From contig NZ_JALPTB010000039.1 in the NCBI RefSeq assembly GCF_023218075.1, positions 1-63,298 on the forward strand: a stretch of DNA of 63,298 nucleotides, read 5' to 3'. Shown here piece after piece: positions 26,719-35,145 of the stretch; positions within the stretch are counted from its first letter, which is position 1, and the number at the start of each line of letters is the position of its first letter. The notes under the pieces are model-generated. The model was not told where the DNA came from. It saw only the letters and a program-made list of their open reading frames with translations, and did no database searches. A program made the translations under genes and the position numbers. This DNA comes from Rhodococcus sp. HM1. Its GTDB lineage: Bacteria > Actinomycetota > Actinomycetes > Mycobacteriales > Mycobacteriaceae.

Positions 26719-27483
26719 TCATCCGGCCGTCAGCTTGATGCCGACGGCCGTGACGAGGAGATTGACGACGAACAGTGCCATGAAGGCGAACACGACCGTC
26801 TGGTTGACGGCGTCGCCGACGCTCTTGGCACCGCCCTTGACGTTGAGTCCGAGATAGGACGCGACGAGTCCGGCGATCATGCCGAACAGACCCGCCTTGA
26901 CCTGGGAGATAATCAGCTCGCCGAAGCCGGTGAGCAGCGTGATGCCGTTGACGAAGGCGCCGGGGTTCACGTCCTGCAGGAACACCGAGAACGCGAAACC
27001 GCCGAGGATGCCGATCGAGCACACGAGGCCGTTGAGCAGCAACGCGACCACGGTGGAGGCGAGCACGCGCGGCACGACGAGGCGATGGATCGGATTGATG
27101 CCGAGCACCCGCATCGCGTCGATCTCCTCGCGGATCGTCCGGGCGGCGAGGTCCGCGCAGATCGCGGTCGCGCCGGCGCCGGCGACGATGAGGACGGTGA
27201 CCATCGGCCCGACCTGGGTGACGGCGCCGAGCGCGGCACCCGCACCGCTGAGGTCGGCGGCACCGATCTCCCGCAGCAGGATGTTGAGGGTGAAGCTGAC
27301 CAGGACCGTGAACGGCACTGCCACAAGGACGGTCGGCAGAAGCGACACCCGTGCGACGAACCATGCCTGGTCGATGAATTCGCGCCGTTGGAACGGCCGG
27401 GAGAATGCAGCGCGGGCGGTTTCCCCGGTCATGGCGAAGAGACCGCCGACGGCGCGCAACGGGACCTCGAGGAGGTCTACCAA
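26719..27483 (-). CDS. yrbE4A: MlaE/YrbE family ABC permease, YrbE4A (SupA)
   Basis: A 254-residue membrane permease and the first gene of the Mce4 operon. The EExDA loop reads IREEIDAMRVLGI. The FxxxxxxRREFIDQAWFVARVS start is typical of YrbE A-type proteins. The start codon is TTG, supported by the strong ribosome site GGAGGGGAGA five bases before it. A KstR-like box lies 75 bases upstream, and the SDR gene hsd4A follows farther upstream, as in M. tuberculosis Rv3501c-Rv3502c. Confidence 0.95.
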   Translation of the reverse strand: MVDLLEVPLRAVGGLFAMTGETARAAFSRPFQRREFIDQAWFVARVSLLPTVLVAVPFTVLVSFTLNILLREIGAADLSGAGAALGAVTQVGPMVTVLIVAGAGATAICADLAARTIREEIDAMRVLGINPIHRLVVPRVLASTVVALLLNGLVCSIGILGGFAFSVFLQDVNPGAFVNGITLLTGFGELIISQVKAGLFGMIAGLVASYLGLNVKGGAKSVGDAVNQTVVFAFMALFVVNLLVTAVGIKLTAG

Positions 27484-27557
27484 CGTCTCCCCTCCGTTCG
27501 TTGGTTGGATCGGCCACGGACCGACGCGGGCCGCACTGTGACCCGCGTCATACTAAC

Positions 27558-27571
27558 TAGAACGTGTTCAC
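27558..27571 (-). promoter_or_regulatory. KstR-like box of the mce4 operon
   Basis: TAGAACGTGTTCAC fits the KstR pattern TnnAACnnGTTnnA in all fixed positions but the last (C for A). It lies 75-88 bases upstream of the yrbE4A start. KstR represses sterol uptake and side-chain genes until a steroid acyl-CoA binds it. Confidence 0.75.
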
Positions 27572-27910
27572 ACTGTCAAAGGTGCGCACCGGAGACCCGG
27601 AGGACGCCGTACACCGTTGCTGAATCTCGGGAAGCCGGGAGTGGAACCCCGGTCGGATAAGTGGCTTTACGTGGAGCTTCGCAACTCCGGTCGGCAGCGG
27701 CGCGGAACCGGGAACCGATGCGATCACACTCCGGGACGCCCGCGGTGGAGGATCCGAAACTGGAACAAGTTTCAAAGGAAAACCGAGGTGCTGGAGCCGA
27801 GTTCACGGCACGGAAAACGTCGAATCTCGACCCTATCCCGGCCGACGGCGGACTGCGGAATATTAACCGAGAACGACGGTGCCTGTCACCTGGAGTAGCA
27901 GCAACGGCCG
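27572..27910. other. Gene-free region between yrbE4A and hsd4A
   Basis: These 339 bases hold no ORF with good coding features: the open frames are short, poor in typical codon bias and lack ribosome sites. The region contains one further exact KstR pattern (27761-27774) and ends in the hsd4A terminator. It may hold a long promoter or 5' leader of the mce4 operon. Confidence 0.5.
27761..27774. promoter_or_regulatory. Second KstR-pattern site between yrbE4A and hsd4A
   Basis: TGGAACAAGTTTCA matches TnnAACnnGTTnnA at every fixed base and lies within the dyad GAAACT-N6-AGTTTC. It is 278 bases upstream of the yrbE4A start, far for a classical operator. It may mark a second promoter or a looping site, or be chance. 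Confidence 0.45.
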
Positions 27911-27952
27911 GGTGTGCCTTTCCGGCGCCCCCAGGCGCCGAAAAGGCACACC
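27911..27952 (-). terminator. Terminator after hsd4A
   Basis: GTGTGCCTTTCCGGCGCC pairs with GGCGCCGAAAAGGCACAC with a single mismatch around a 4-base loop. It begins 4 bases past the hsd4A stop on this strand. No T-run follows. Confidence 0.75.
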
Positions 27953-27956
27953 AGCC

Positions 27957-28892
27957 TCACAGCTTCAGAAGTTCGGCAGCCGAGAACATGCGGGCTGGGT
28001 CGCGGTCCTCGAAGTAGCTCCCGAGTTCCTGGGCGAGCGCTTCCGGGGTCCATCGGACGTCGGCGTCGAAACGCTGCTCGACGACGGGGGCCGCCATCAA
28101 CGCGACCATCGGCCCGTAGACGACGAAGACCTGGCCGTTGACCCGGTCCGCGGCCGGCGAGGCCAGGTAAGACACGAGCGTTCCGACGTGCTCGGGCGAC
28201 AGCGGATCGACCTCGGCGTTCGGCGCCGCGCCGAAGACCGACTCGGTCATGGCGGTCCGGCCGCGCGGGCAGATCGCGTTGGCACGCACGCCGTACCGGG
28301 ACAGCCCCCGGGCCGCGGACAGGGTGAGCGAGATGATGCCGGCCTTGGCGGCACCGTAGTTGGCCTGCCCCTCGGGACCGAGCAGGCCCGCCTCGGATGC
28401 GGTGTTGACGATGCGGGCGTAGACGGGCGCGCCGGCTTCCTTCGACTTGGCACGCCAGTAGGCGGCCGCGTTCCGGCACAGCAGGAAGTGTCCGCGCAGG
28501 TGCACCGCGATCACGGCGTCCCATTCCTCGTCGGACATGTTGGGCAGCATGCGGTCCCGCACGATGCCCGCGTTGTTGACGACGATGTCGAGGCTGCCGA
28601 ACCGATCCTGCGCGGTGGAGACGAGTGCGTCGGCGGTGGCGCGTTCGGCGACGCTGCCCGGCACGAACGCGACGTCGCCGCCGATCGCGCGGATCTGCTC
28701 GAGCGTGTCCTGGACCTCGTCGGTCTCGGCGAGGTCGTTGACGATCACCGTCGCGCCGGCCTGCGCCAGTGCCACCGCCTCGGCACGACCCAGTCCCGCA
28801 CCGGCGCCGGTCACCACGGCGACCTTGCCGGTCAGGTCTGCCCCACGGGGGTCGGTGACATTCTCGGGACCGGCGCTGCCGTCAACACTCAT
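27957..28892 (-). CDS. hsd4A: SDR-family steroid side-chain hydroxyacyl-CoA dehydrogenase Hsd4A
   Basis: A 311-residue short-chain dehydrogenase. The NAD motif TGAGAGLG is at residues 28-35, NNAG follows near residue 110, and the active site YGAAK is near residue 190. Beyond the usual SDR core there is a C-terminal extension with RWTPEALAQELGSYF, as in M. tuberculosis Rv3502c (317 residues). That enzyme oxidises beta-hydroxyacyl-CoA in sterol side-chain removal. The ATG giving SVDGSAGPENVTDPRG was chosen. A KstR box stands 130 bases upstream. Order yrbE4A-hsd4A-fdxD-fadE26-fadE27-fadD17 is the same as in mycobacteria. Confidence 0.92.
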   Translation of the reverse strand: MSVDGSAGPENVTDPRGADLTGKVAVVTGAGAGLGRAEAVALAQAGATVIVNDLAETDEVQDTLEQIRAIGGDVAFVPGSVAERATADALVSTAQDRFGSLDIVVNNAGIVRDRMLPNMSDEEWDAVIAVHLRGHFLLCRNAAAYWRAKSKEAGAPVYARIVNTASEAGLLGPEGQANYGAAKAGIISLTLSAARGLSRYGVRANAICPRGRTAMTESVFGAAPNAEVDPLSPEHVGTLVSYLASPAADRVNGQVFVVYGPMVALMAAPVVEQRFDADVRWTPEALAQELGSYFEDRDPARMFSAAELLKL

Positions 28893-29020
28893 GAACCGCA
28901 CTCCTCGCGACCGCGGCGGACCCTGACGGCCCACCTCTTCGTTACCGGCCCTCCGGCCGCCATGTCAGGCGCACTCGGGGCCCGACGCTCCGGCGAATGA
29001 AACCGGGGACCGTCGGAATG

Positions 29021-29034
29021 TAGAACGCGTTCTC
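29021..29034 (-). promoter_or_regulatory. KstR box of hsd4A
   Basis: TAGAACGCGTTCTC fits TnnAACnnGTTnnA except the last base (C). The core AGAACGCGTTCT is a perfect palindrome. It lies between fdxD and hsd4A and gives hsd4A its own sterol-regulated promoter. Confidence 0.8.
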
Positions 29035-29055
29035 ATTCCTGGCAAGAGCAGAGCG

Positions 29056-29241
29056 TCAGATCTCCGTGAGCGCCGCGCGCGGGCACTGGGCGATCGCCTC
29101 GCGCGCGTCCGCCTCGCGACCCTCCGGCACCGGGTGCACGACGGTCAGTTCGTCGTCGTCGTTCAGATCGAACAGATCCGGCGCGATTCCCACACACACG
29201 CCGTTCGCCTCGCAGCGGTCGAAGTCGACCTTGATATCCAT
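29056..29241 (-). CDS. fdxD: Small ferredoxin FdxD
   Basis: A 61-residue ferredoxin with cysteines in CEANGVC and QCPRAA. The second cysteine of a four-cysteine set is missing, which is the usual pattern of [3Fe-4S] ferredoxins serving P450s. The length fits Rv3503c (63 residues). The ATG giving DIKVDFDRCEANG was chosen; a longer reading would cover the KstR box. It would pass electrons to a sterol hydroxylating P450 or similar enzyme encoded elsewhere. It diverges from fadE26. Confidence 0.93.
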   Translation of the reverse strand: MDIKVDFDRCEANGVCVGIAPDLFDLNDDDELTVVHPVPEGREADAREAIAQCPRAALTEI

Positions 29242-29321
29242 CCCGAACCCTCGCTTCCCATTCGCACCGAGCCTCTCGGACACCGTCGGCGGCACCCCGA
29301 ACGGAGCCTGTCCGGTAAGGC

Positions 29322-29335
29322 TAGAACGCGTTCCA
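29322..29335. promoter_or_regulatory. KstR box shared by fdxD and fadE26
   Basis: TAGAACGCGTTCCA matches TnnAACnnGTTnnA at all fixed positions. It lies between two divergent genes (fdxD start 29241, fadE26 start 29400), so one site can control both. Confidence 0.85.
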
Positions 29336-29399
29336 GTTCTGTGCAATGATTCGGAAACATTGTCGGACCCGTCCCCGTGGCGACGATTGGAGCGGTTCG

Positions 29400-30578
29400 T
29401 TGGACATCACCTATACCCCGCAGCAGCAGAAGCTGCGCGAGGAGTTGCGCGCGTACTTCGCCGAGCTGATGACGCCGGAGCGTCGTGAGGCGCTCTCGGC
29501 GACGACCGGCGAGTACGGCGCCGGAAACGTGTACCGCGAAGTGGTGCAGCAGATGGGCAAGGACGGCTGGCTCACCCTCGGCTGGCCCGAGGAGTACGGC
29601 GGCCAGAACCGTTCCGCCATGGACCAGTTGATCTTCACCGACGAGGCCGCGGTCGCGGGTGCTCCGGTCCCGTTCCTCACCATAAACTCGGTGGCGCCGA
29701 CGATCATGCACTACGGCACCCCCGAGCAGAAGGCGTTCTTCCTGCCGAAGATCTCCGCGGGTGAACTGCACTTCTCCATCGGCTATTCCGAGCCCGGCGC
29801 CGGCACCGACCTCGCGTCGCTGCGCACCACCGCCGTGCGCGACGGCGACGAATGGGTCATCAACGGGCAGAAGATGTGGACCAGCCTCATCGCCTACGCC
29901 GACTACGTGTGGCTCGCGTGCCGCACCGATCCGAATGCCAAGAAGCACAAGGGCATCAGCGTCCTCATCGTGCCCACCACGGCGGAGGGATTCTCCTACA
30001 CCCCGGTGCACACCATGGCCGGACCGGACACCAGCGCCACCTACTACCAGGACGTGCGGGTCCCGGCGTCGGCCCTCGTCGGCGAGGAGAACGGCGGCTG
30101 GGCGCTGGTCACCAACCAGCTCAACCACGAACGCGTGGCGCTCACCTCGGCCGGCCCGATCCTCACCGCGCTGCAGGAGGTCCGGGCGTGGGCGCAGAAC
30201 ACCACGCTGCCCGACGGCCGGCGCGTCATCGACCAGGAATGGGTGCAGATCAACCTCGCCCGGGTGCACGCGAAGGCCGAATACCTCAAGCTCATGAACT
30301 GGGAGATCGCGTCCAGCACCGCACCCCTGGGTCCGGCACCCGCATCCGCGAACAAGGTCTTCGGCACGGAGTTCGCGACCGAGGCCTACCGGCTGCTCAT
30401 GGAGATCCTGGGTCCCGCGGCGACCCTGCGGCAGAACACCCCCGGTGTGCTCCTGCGCGGACGCATCGAACGCATGCACCGCAGCTCGCTCATCCTGACG
30501 TTCGGCGGCGGCACCAACGAGGTGCAGCGCGACATCATCGCCATGACCGCCCTCGGCCAGCCACCCGCCAAGCGCTGA
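29400..30578 (+). CDS. fadE26: Acyl-CoA dehydrogenase ChsE4 (FadE26)
   Basis: A 392-residue FAD enzyme. It opens ITYTPQQQKLREELRAYF and has SIGYSEPGAGTDLASL, KMWTSL and LTFGGGTNEVQRDII, all matching M. tuberculosis FadE26. With FadE27 it forms the alpha2beta2 enzyme that makes the double bond in the first round of sterol side-chain shortening. The start is TTG with GGAG 7 bases before it; an ATG 18 codons upstream would lie 11 bases from the KstR box and adds residues unlike the family. It heads the fadE26-fadE27-fadD17 operon. Confidence 0.95.
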   Translation: MDITYTPQQQKLREELRAYFAELMTPERREALSATTGEYGAGNVYREVVQQMGKDGWLTLGWPEEYGGQNRSAMDQLIFTDEAAVAGAPVPFLTINSVAPTIMHYGTPEQKAFFLPKISAGELHFSIGYSEPGAGTDLASLRTTAVRDGDEWVINGQKMWTSLIAYADYVWLACRTDPNAKKHKGISVLIVPTTAEGFSYTPVHTMAGPDTSATYYQDVRVPASALVGEENGGWALVTNQLNHERVALTSAGPILTALQEVRAWAQNTTLPDGRRVIDQEWVQINLARVHAKAEYLKLMNWEIASSTAPLGPAPASANKVFGTEFATEAYRLLMEILGPAATLRQNTPGVLLRGRIERMHRSSLILTFGGGTNEVQRDIIAMTALGQPPAKR

Positions 30579-30612
30579 CCGCCGAGCCGCCACACCACGA
30601 GAGGACCACGCA

Positions 30613-31728
30613 GTGGACTTCACGCTCACCGAGGCCCAGCAGGATCTCGCCGGGCTCACCCGCAACATCGTCACCGAGGTCGTCACCAACGAGCATCTCC
30701 GCGAGCTCGACGCCGCCGAGGACCGGATCGACCACGCCCTGTGGGACGCGCTCGCGTCGTCCGGGATTCTCGGTGCCGCGGTCCCCGAGTCGATCGGCGG
30801 CGACGGATTCGGCCCGCTCGAGCAGATCAGCATCTGCGCCGAACTCGGCCGCGGCGTCGCGGCCGTGCCGTATCCGACCTCCGTCGTCGCGTCCGCGACC
30901 GCCATCGCCGAATTCGGCACCGACGCGCAGCGCGCCGCGTGGGGTGAACCGGCGGCGACCGGTGAGAAGGTCCTCGCGGCCGCGCTCACCGAGGAACTGA
31001 ACGACGATCCGACCACGCCCACCACCCGGGCCGTCGCCGACGCCGACGGCTGGATCCTGAACGGCACCAAGATCGTCGTCGATGCGGCGCCGATCGCCGA
31101 TCTGTTCCTGGTCCCCGCCGCCTCGGAGTCCGGCGTCGTGGTGCTGCTCGTCGACGCCGACGCGCCCGGGGTCACCGTGACCCGCCAGTCCACCACCGAT
31201 TTCGGCAGCGCCGGCATCGTCGAGTTCGCCGGGACGCGCGTCGGCGCCGACCGGGTGCTCGGCACGGACGGCACCGCGGTCGCGGCGTGGCTGCGCGACC
31301 GCACGCTGCTCGGATCCGCCGCCTACCAGTTCGGCGTCCTCGAACGCGCGCTCGAGCTCACCGCCGAATATGCCCGCGAGCGGATCCAGTTCGACCGTCC
31401 GATCGGCAGCTTCCAGGCCGTCGCCCAGCGTCTCGCGGACGGGTACATCGACGTCAAGGCCGTGCGCCTGACCCTGTGGCAGGCCGCATTCCGGATCGCC
31501 GCAGGGCTTCCGGACACCGGAGAGCTGCGCACCGCGGCGTTCTGGGCCGCCGACGCCGGGCATCGCGTCGCCCACACGACGGTGCACGTGCACGGCGGCG
31601 TCGGACTCGACGAGGATCATCCGGTCCACCGCTACTTCCTCGCGGCTAAGCACCACGAGTTCCTGCTCGGTTCGGCGACGACCCAACTGCGTTCGCTCGG
31701 CGCCGAACTCGCCTCGACGCCGGCCTGA
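30613..31728 (+). CDS. fadE27: Acyl-CoA dehydrogenase ChsE5 (FadE27)
   Basis: A 371-residue partner subunit of FadE26. It has the acyl-CoA dehydrogenase fold (DFTLTEAQQDLAGLTRNIVTE, LGSAAYQFGVLERALELT, RIQFDRPIGSFQAVAQ, HVHGGVGLDEDHPVHRYF) but is shorter and more diverged in the flavin region, as known for the second subunits of these sterol enzymes. The start is GTG. It is 34 bases behind fadE26 and 62 bases before fadD17. Confidence 0.94.
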   Translation: MDFTLTEAQQDLAGLTRNIVTEVVTNEHLRELDAAEDRIDHALWDALASSGILGAAVPESIGGDGFGPLEQISICAELGRGVAAVPYPTSVVASATAIAEFGTDAQRAAWGEPAATGEKVLAAALTEELNDDPTTPTTRAVADADGWILNGTKIVVDAAPIADLFLVPAASESGVVVLLVDADAPGVTVTRQSTTDFGSAGIVEFAGTRVGADRVLGTDGTAVAAWLRDRTLLGSAAYQFGVLERALELTAEYARERIQFDRPIGSFQAVAQRLADGYIDVKAVRLTLWQAAFRIAAGLPDTGELRTAAFWAADAGHRVAHTTVHVHGGVGLDEDHPVHRYFLAAKHHEFLLGSATTQLRSLGAELASTPA

Positions 31729-31790
31729 CCGGTCCCGCTCGCCGAGATGTCGCCTGTACGCCGGCGCCGGCCTGCCCCGAGGATGCACCC

Positions 31791-33422
31791 ATGACGGAAA
31801 CACCCACGGTGACCGCCCTGCTCACCGCGATGTCCGAGATCGACGACCGGGGGCTGCGTTTCGAGGACGCGTCCCTGTCGTGGCGCGAGCACGTGCAGCG
31901 CAGCCACGACAGGGCCGCGCTGCTGCGCGCCCTGCTCGATCCGGACCGGCCGCGGCACTTCGGGATCCTCATGGACAACGTCCCGGAGTTCTCGCTGCTG
32001 CTCGGCGCTGCCGCGTTCTCCGGGTCCGTCGTGGTCGGCCTGAACACGACCCGTCGCGGCGATGCCCTCGCCCGCGACATCGCGCTGGCCGACTGCCAGG
32101 TGGTGTTCACCGAACGCGCACACGCCGGCCTGCTCGACGGCCTCGATCTCGGCGACGTCCGGGTGATCGACGTCGATTCACCGGACTGGGCCGAACTCCT
32201 GGAACCACACCGAGATTGGGTCCACGAGGTCGCCGAGGTCACACCCGACGACCTGTTCATGCTGATCTTCACGTCCGGCACGAGCGGCGACCCGAAGGCC
32301 GTGCGGTGCACGCACGCGAAGGTCGCGGCACCGGGCCGGATGCTCGCGCAGCGGTTCGGACTCGGCGCCGAGGACGTGGTGTACCTGTCGATGCCGTTGT
32401 TCCACTCGAACGCCATCATGGCGGGCTGGGCCGTCGCGCTGGCCGGCGGGTGCGCGGTGGCCCTGCGCCGGCGTTTCTCCGCGTCCGGGTTCCTGCCCGA
32501 CCTGCGGAAGTTCGGTGTCACCTACGCCAACTACGTGGGCAAGCCGCTCTCCTACATCGTGGCAACGCCCGAGACGCCACACGATTCCGACAACCCACTG
32601 CGCATCATGTACGGCAACGAGGGCACCGCGCCCGCGATCGCCGAGTTCCGACGCCGGTTCGACGCGGTCGTCGTCGACGGCTTCGGTTCCACCGAGGGCG
32701 GGGTGTCGATTCCCGCGACGCCGGGTGCTCCGGCCGGGTCGCTCGGCCGACTGCCCGAGGACATCCACATCCTGCATCCGGAGACCGGGAAGCCTTGCCC
32801 TCCGGCCGAGTTCGACTCCCGCGGCCGGATCGTCAACGCCGACGAGGCCACCGGCGAACTGGTCAACGTCCGCGGTGCCGGTCAGTTCGCCGGGTACTAC
32901 AAGAATCCCGAGGCCGACGCCGAACGGGTCAGGGACGGTCGCTACTACAGCGGCGACCTCGGGTTCCGCGACGCCGACGGGTTCGTGTACTTCGCGGGCC
33001 GCAGTTCGGGCTGGCTGCGGGTGGACGGCGAGAACATCGGCGCGGCCCCCATCGAACGGGTGTTGCTGCGCTACAAAGGGTTCGCTCAGGTCGCCGTCTA
33101 CGCGGTGCCCGACCGGTATGTGGGCGACCGGGTGATGACCGCGGTGATCCCGTCCGCGGACAACGCGTTCGACCCGGTCGCGTTCGCACGGTTCCTCGAT
33201 TCCCAGCCCGATCTGGGCCCCAAGCAGGTGCCGACGCTGATCCGCGTCTGCACCGACTTCCCGCGCACCGCGACGTTCAAGGTGCTCACCCGATCGCTGA
33301 GCGCCGAGCGCTGGCACTGTGCCGATCCGGTGTGGGTACGCGAGCGCGGTGAGAACGAATTCAGGCTCCTGACAGAGGAACTGGCGGAATCACTCGAATC
33401 GGACACCGCCACCACCGGTTAG
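31791..33422 (+). CDS. fadD17: Steroid acyl-CoA synthetase FadD17
   Basis: A 543-residue ANL-family adenylate-forming ligase. Motifs in order: FTSGTSGDPKAVRCTHA (P-loop type), YGNEGTAP, DGFGSTEGG, YYSGDLGFRDADG and the C-terminal lysine in RTATFKVLTR. This enzyme activates a fatty acid or sterol side chain with ATP and CoA. Order after fadE27 and overall sequence match Rv3506. It should belong to the KstR-controlled operon starting at fadE26. The gene ends 101 bases before the second mce operon. Confidence 0.92.
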   Translation: MTETPTVTALLTAMSEIDDRGLRFEDASLSWREHVQRSHDRAALLRALLDPDRPRHFGILMDNVPEFSLLLGAAAFSGSVVVGLNTTRRGDALARDIALADCQVVFTERAHAGLLDGLDLGDVRVIDVDSPDWAELLEPHRDWVHEVAEVTPDDLFMLIFTSGTSGDPKAVRCTHAKVAAPGRMLAQRFGLGAEDVVYLSMPLFHSNAIMAGWAVALAGGCAVALRRRFSASGFLPDLRKFGVTYANYVGKPLSYIVATPETPHDSDNPLRIMYGNEGTAPAIAEFRRRFDAVVVDGFGSTEGGVSIPATPGAPAGSLGRLPEDIHILHPETGKPCPPAEFDSRGRIVNADEATGELVNVRGAGQFAGYYKNPEADAERVRDGRYYSGDLGFRDADGFVYFAGRSSGWLRVDGENIGAAPIERVLLRYKGFAQVAVYAVPDRYVGDRVMTAVIPSADNAFDPVAFARFLDSQPDLGPKQVPTLIRVCTDFPRTATFKVLTRSLSAERWHCADPVWVRERGENEFRLLTEELAESLESDTATTG

Positions 33423-33455
33423 GTACACGGACTTCCGCGACCCCTTGCCCGCCTT

Positions 33456-33473
33456 ACATACCCTCGGGTATGT
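33456..33473 (+). promoter_or_regulatory. 18-bp palindrome before the second mce operon
   Basis: ACATACCC-TC-GGGTATGT is a perfect dyad with 8-bp arms, lying 50 bases upstream of the yrbEA start. It does not fit the KstR pattern. It is a likely operator for an unknown dimeric repressor. Confidence 0.6.
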
Positions 33474-33523
33474 TCAGGCGATATGCACGCGCTGCGTGTT
33501 CCGTGGGGGAAGCGGAGGAGCGA

Positions 33524-34288
33524 ATGGGATCGACACCGCGCGATGCCGCCCATGCCCTGGGTAGCTTCTACTCGCTGTCGCTCGACGCACTGACCGGAGT
33601 GTTCCGGGGCCCGTTCCAGTGGCGGGAATTCACGAACCAGTTCTGGTTCGTCGCGCGCGTCTCGCTCGTCCCGACGATCCTCATGTCGATCCCGTTCACC
33701 GTGCTCGTGGTCTTCACCCTCAACTCCCTGCTGGTGGAGATCGGCGCGAGCGACATGTCCGGCGCCGGAGCGGGACTCGGCGCGGTCACCCAGATCGGCC
33801 CGCTCGTCACGGTGCTGGTGGTCGCGGGCGCGGGCGCCACCGCGATCGCCGCCGACCTCGGTTCGCGCACGATCCGCGAGGAGATCGCCGCACTCGAAGT
33901 GCTCGGCATCGACCCGGTGTCCCGTCTCGTCGTGCCGCGTGCTCTCGCGTCGACCGCGGTCGCCGCGACCCTCAACGGCGCGGTCTGCGCGATCGGCCTG
34001 ATCGGTGGGTTCTTCTTCTCGGTTCTGCTCCAGAACGTCGACCCGGGTGCGTACGCCGCCGGGGTCACGCTCCTCGTCGGCCCCGGCGAGCTGCTGCTCT
34101 CCGAGATCAAGGCCGCCGTGTTCGGCCTGCTCGCCGGGTTGATCGCGTGCCACCGGGGCCTGTCGGTCTCCGGCGGCCCCAAGAGCGTCGGCGAGGCCGT
34201 CAACGAAACCGTCGTGTTCGCGTTCGTCGCCCTGTTCCTCGCGAACATGCTGCTCACCTCGATCGGAATCGCGGTGACCGACCGATGA
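33524..34288 (+). CDS. MlaE/YrbE family permease, second mce operon (A-type)
   Basis: A 254-residue membrane permease, same length as YrbE4A. It keeps PFQWREFTNQFWFVARVSLVP and the overall five to six membrane segments. The coupling loop reads IREEIAALEVLGI, so the Asp of EExDA is replaced by Ala. The ATG follows GAGGAGCGA. It is the first gene of an operon in which every junction is a 4-base overlap. Because it still has all membrane segments it is probably functional, but its contact with the ATPase may differ. Confidence 0.93.
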   Translation: MGSTPRDAAHALGSFYSLSLDALTGVFRGPFQWREFTNQFWFVARVSLVPTILMSIPFTVLVVFTLNSLLVEIGASDMSGAGAGLGAVTQIGPLVTVLVVAGAGATAIAADLGSRTIREEIAALEVLGIDPVSRLVVPRALASTAVAATLNGAVCAIGLIGGFFFSVLLQNVDPGAYAAGVTLLVGPGELLLSEIKAAVFGLLAGLIACHRGLSVSGGPKSVGEAVNETVVFAFVALFLANMLLTSIGIAVTDR

Positions 34289-35145
34289 GCCTGATCAGCC
34301 TCCGCCACGGACGGGCCGCCCACACGGCGAGCCGGGCCGGGCGCGGTCTCGTCCGCGCGATCGACACGATCGGCGAGCAGATCGTGTTCTGCGTCGGCGC
34401 ATTGCTGTCCACGGCGAAGGCCGCCCGCCACTACCGCACCGAGACGTTCCGGGTCGTCACCGAGATCGGTCTGGGCACAGGACTTCTCGCGATGATCGGC
34501 GGCAGCGTCGCGATCATGGGTTTCCTCACGCTGTTCGCCGGTGCCACCGTCGCCGTGCAGGGCTTCACCTCGCTCGGGAACATCGGCGTCGAGGCGCTCA
34601 CCGGGTTCCTGTCGGCGTACGTCAACGTGCGGGTCGTCGCGCCCGTCGTCGCCGGTGTCGGTCTCGCGGCGACCATCGGCGCCGGCACCACCGCCCAGCT
34701 CGGCGCCATGCGCATCAGCGAGGAGATCGACGCGCTCGAGGTGATGGCGATCCGGTCGGTCCCCTATCTCGTCGGCACCCGGATCCTGGCCGGACTCATC
34801 GCCATCCTCCCGCTGTACTCCCTGTCGGTGCTCGCGGCGTTCCTGTCCAGCCGCATCGCGACCGTCACGATTCTCGGCCAGTCCCCCGGCGTCTACGACC
34901 ACTATTTCGCGACGTTCCTGCGTCCGGCGGACGTGCTGTGGTCCTTCGGTCAGGCGATTGTGATGGCGGTGATCGTCATGCTCGTGCACAGCTACTACGG
35001 CTACACCGCGCAGGGCGGTCCGTCCGGTGTCGGCGTCGCGACCGGCCGCGCGGTGCGGCTCTCCCTGATCGCGATGGTGACGGTGACCCTGTTGATCTCG
35101 CTGGCCCTCTACGGCAGCAGCCGCCAGCTGCATCTGGCGGGGTGA
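34285..35145 (+). CDS. MlaE/YrbE family permease, second mce operon (B-type)
   Basis: A 286-residue permease like YrbE4B. The coupling loop ISEEIDALEVMAI keeps the EExDA motif. FTSLGNIGVEALTGFLSAYVNVRVVAP and QSPGVYDHYFATFLRPADVLWS match YrbE4B closely. The ATG overlaps the previous stop by 4 bases. Expected role: half of the membrane channel of this second importer. Confidence 0.94.
   Translation: MSLISLRHGRAAHTASRAGRGLVRAIDTIGEQIVFCVGALLSTAKAARHYRTETFRVVTEIGLGTGLLAMIGGSVAIMGFLTLFAGATVAVQGFTSLGNIGVEALTGFLSAYVNVRVVAPVVAGVGLAATIGAGTTAQLGAMRISEEIDALEVMAIRSVPYLVGTRILAGLIAILPLYSLSVLAAFLSSRIATVTILGQSPGVYDHYFATFLRPADVLWSFGQAIVMAVIVMLVHSYYGYTAQGGPSGVGVATGRAVRLSLIAMVTVTLLISLALYGSSRQLHLAG

Noticed and set aside
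27661-28017. 118-residue plus-strand ORF between yrbE4A and hsd4A
   Set aside because: It lacks a ribosome site and family-like features, and runs into the terminator and the end of hsd4A.
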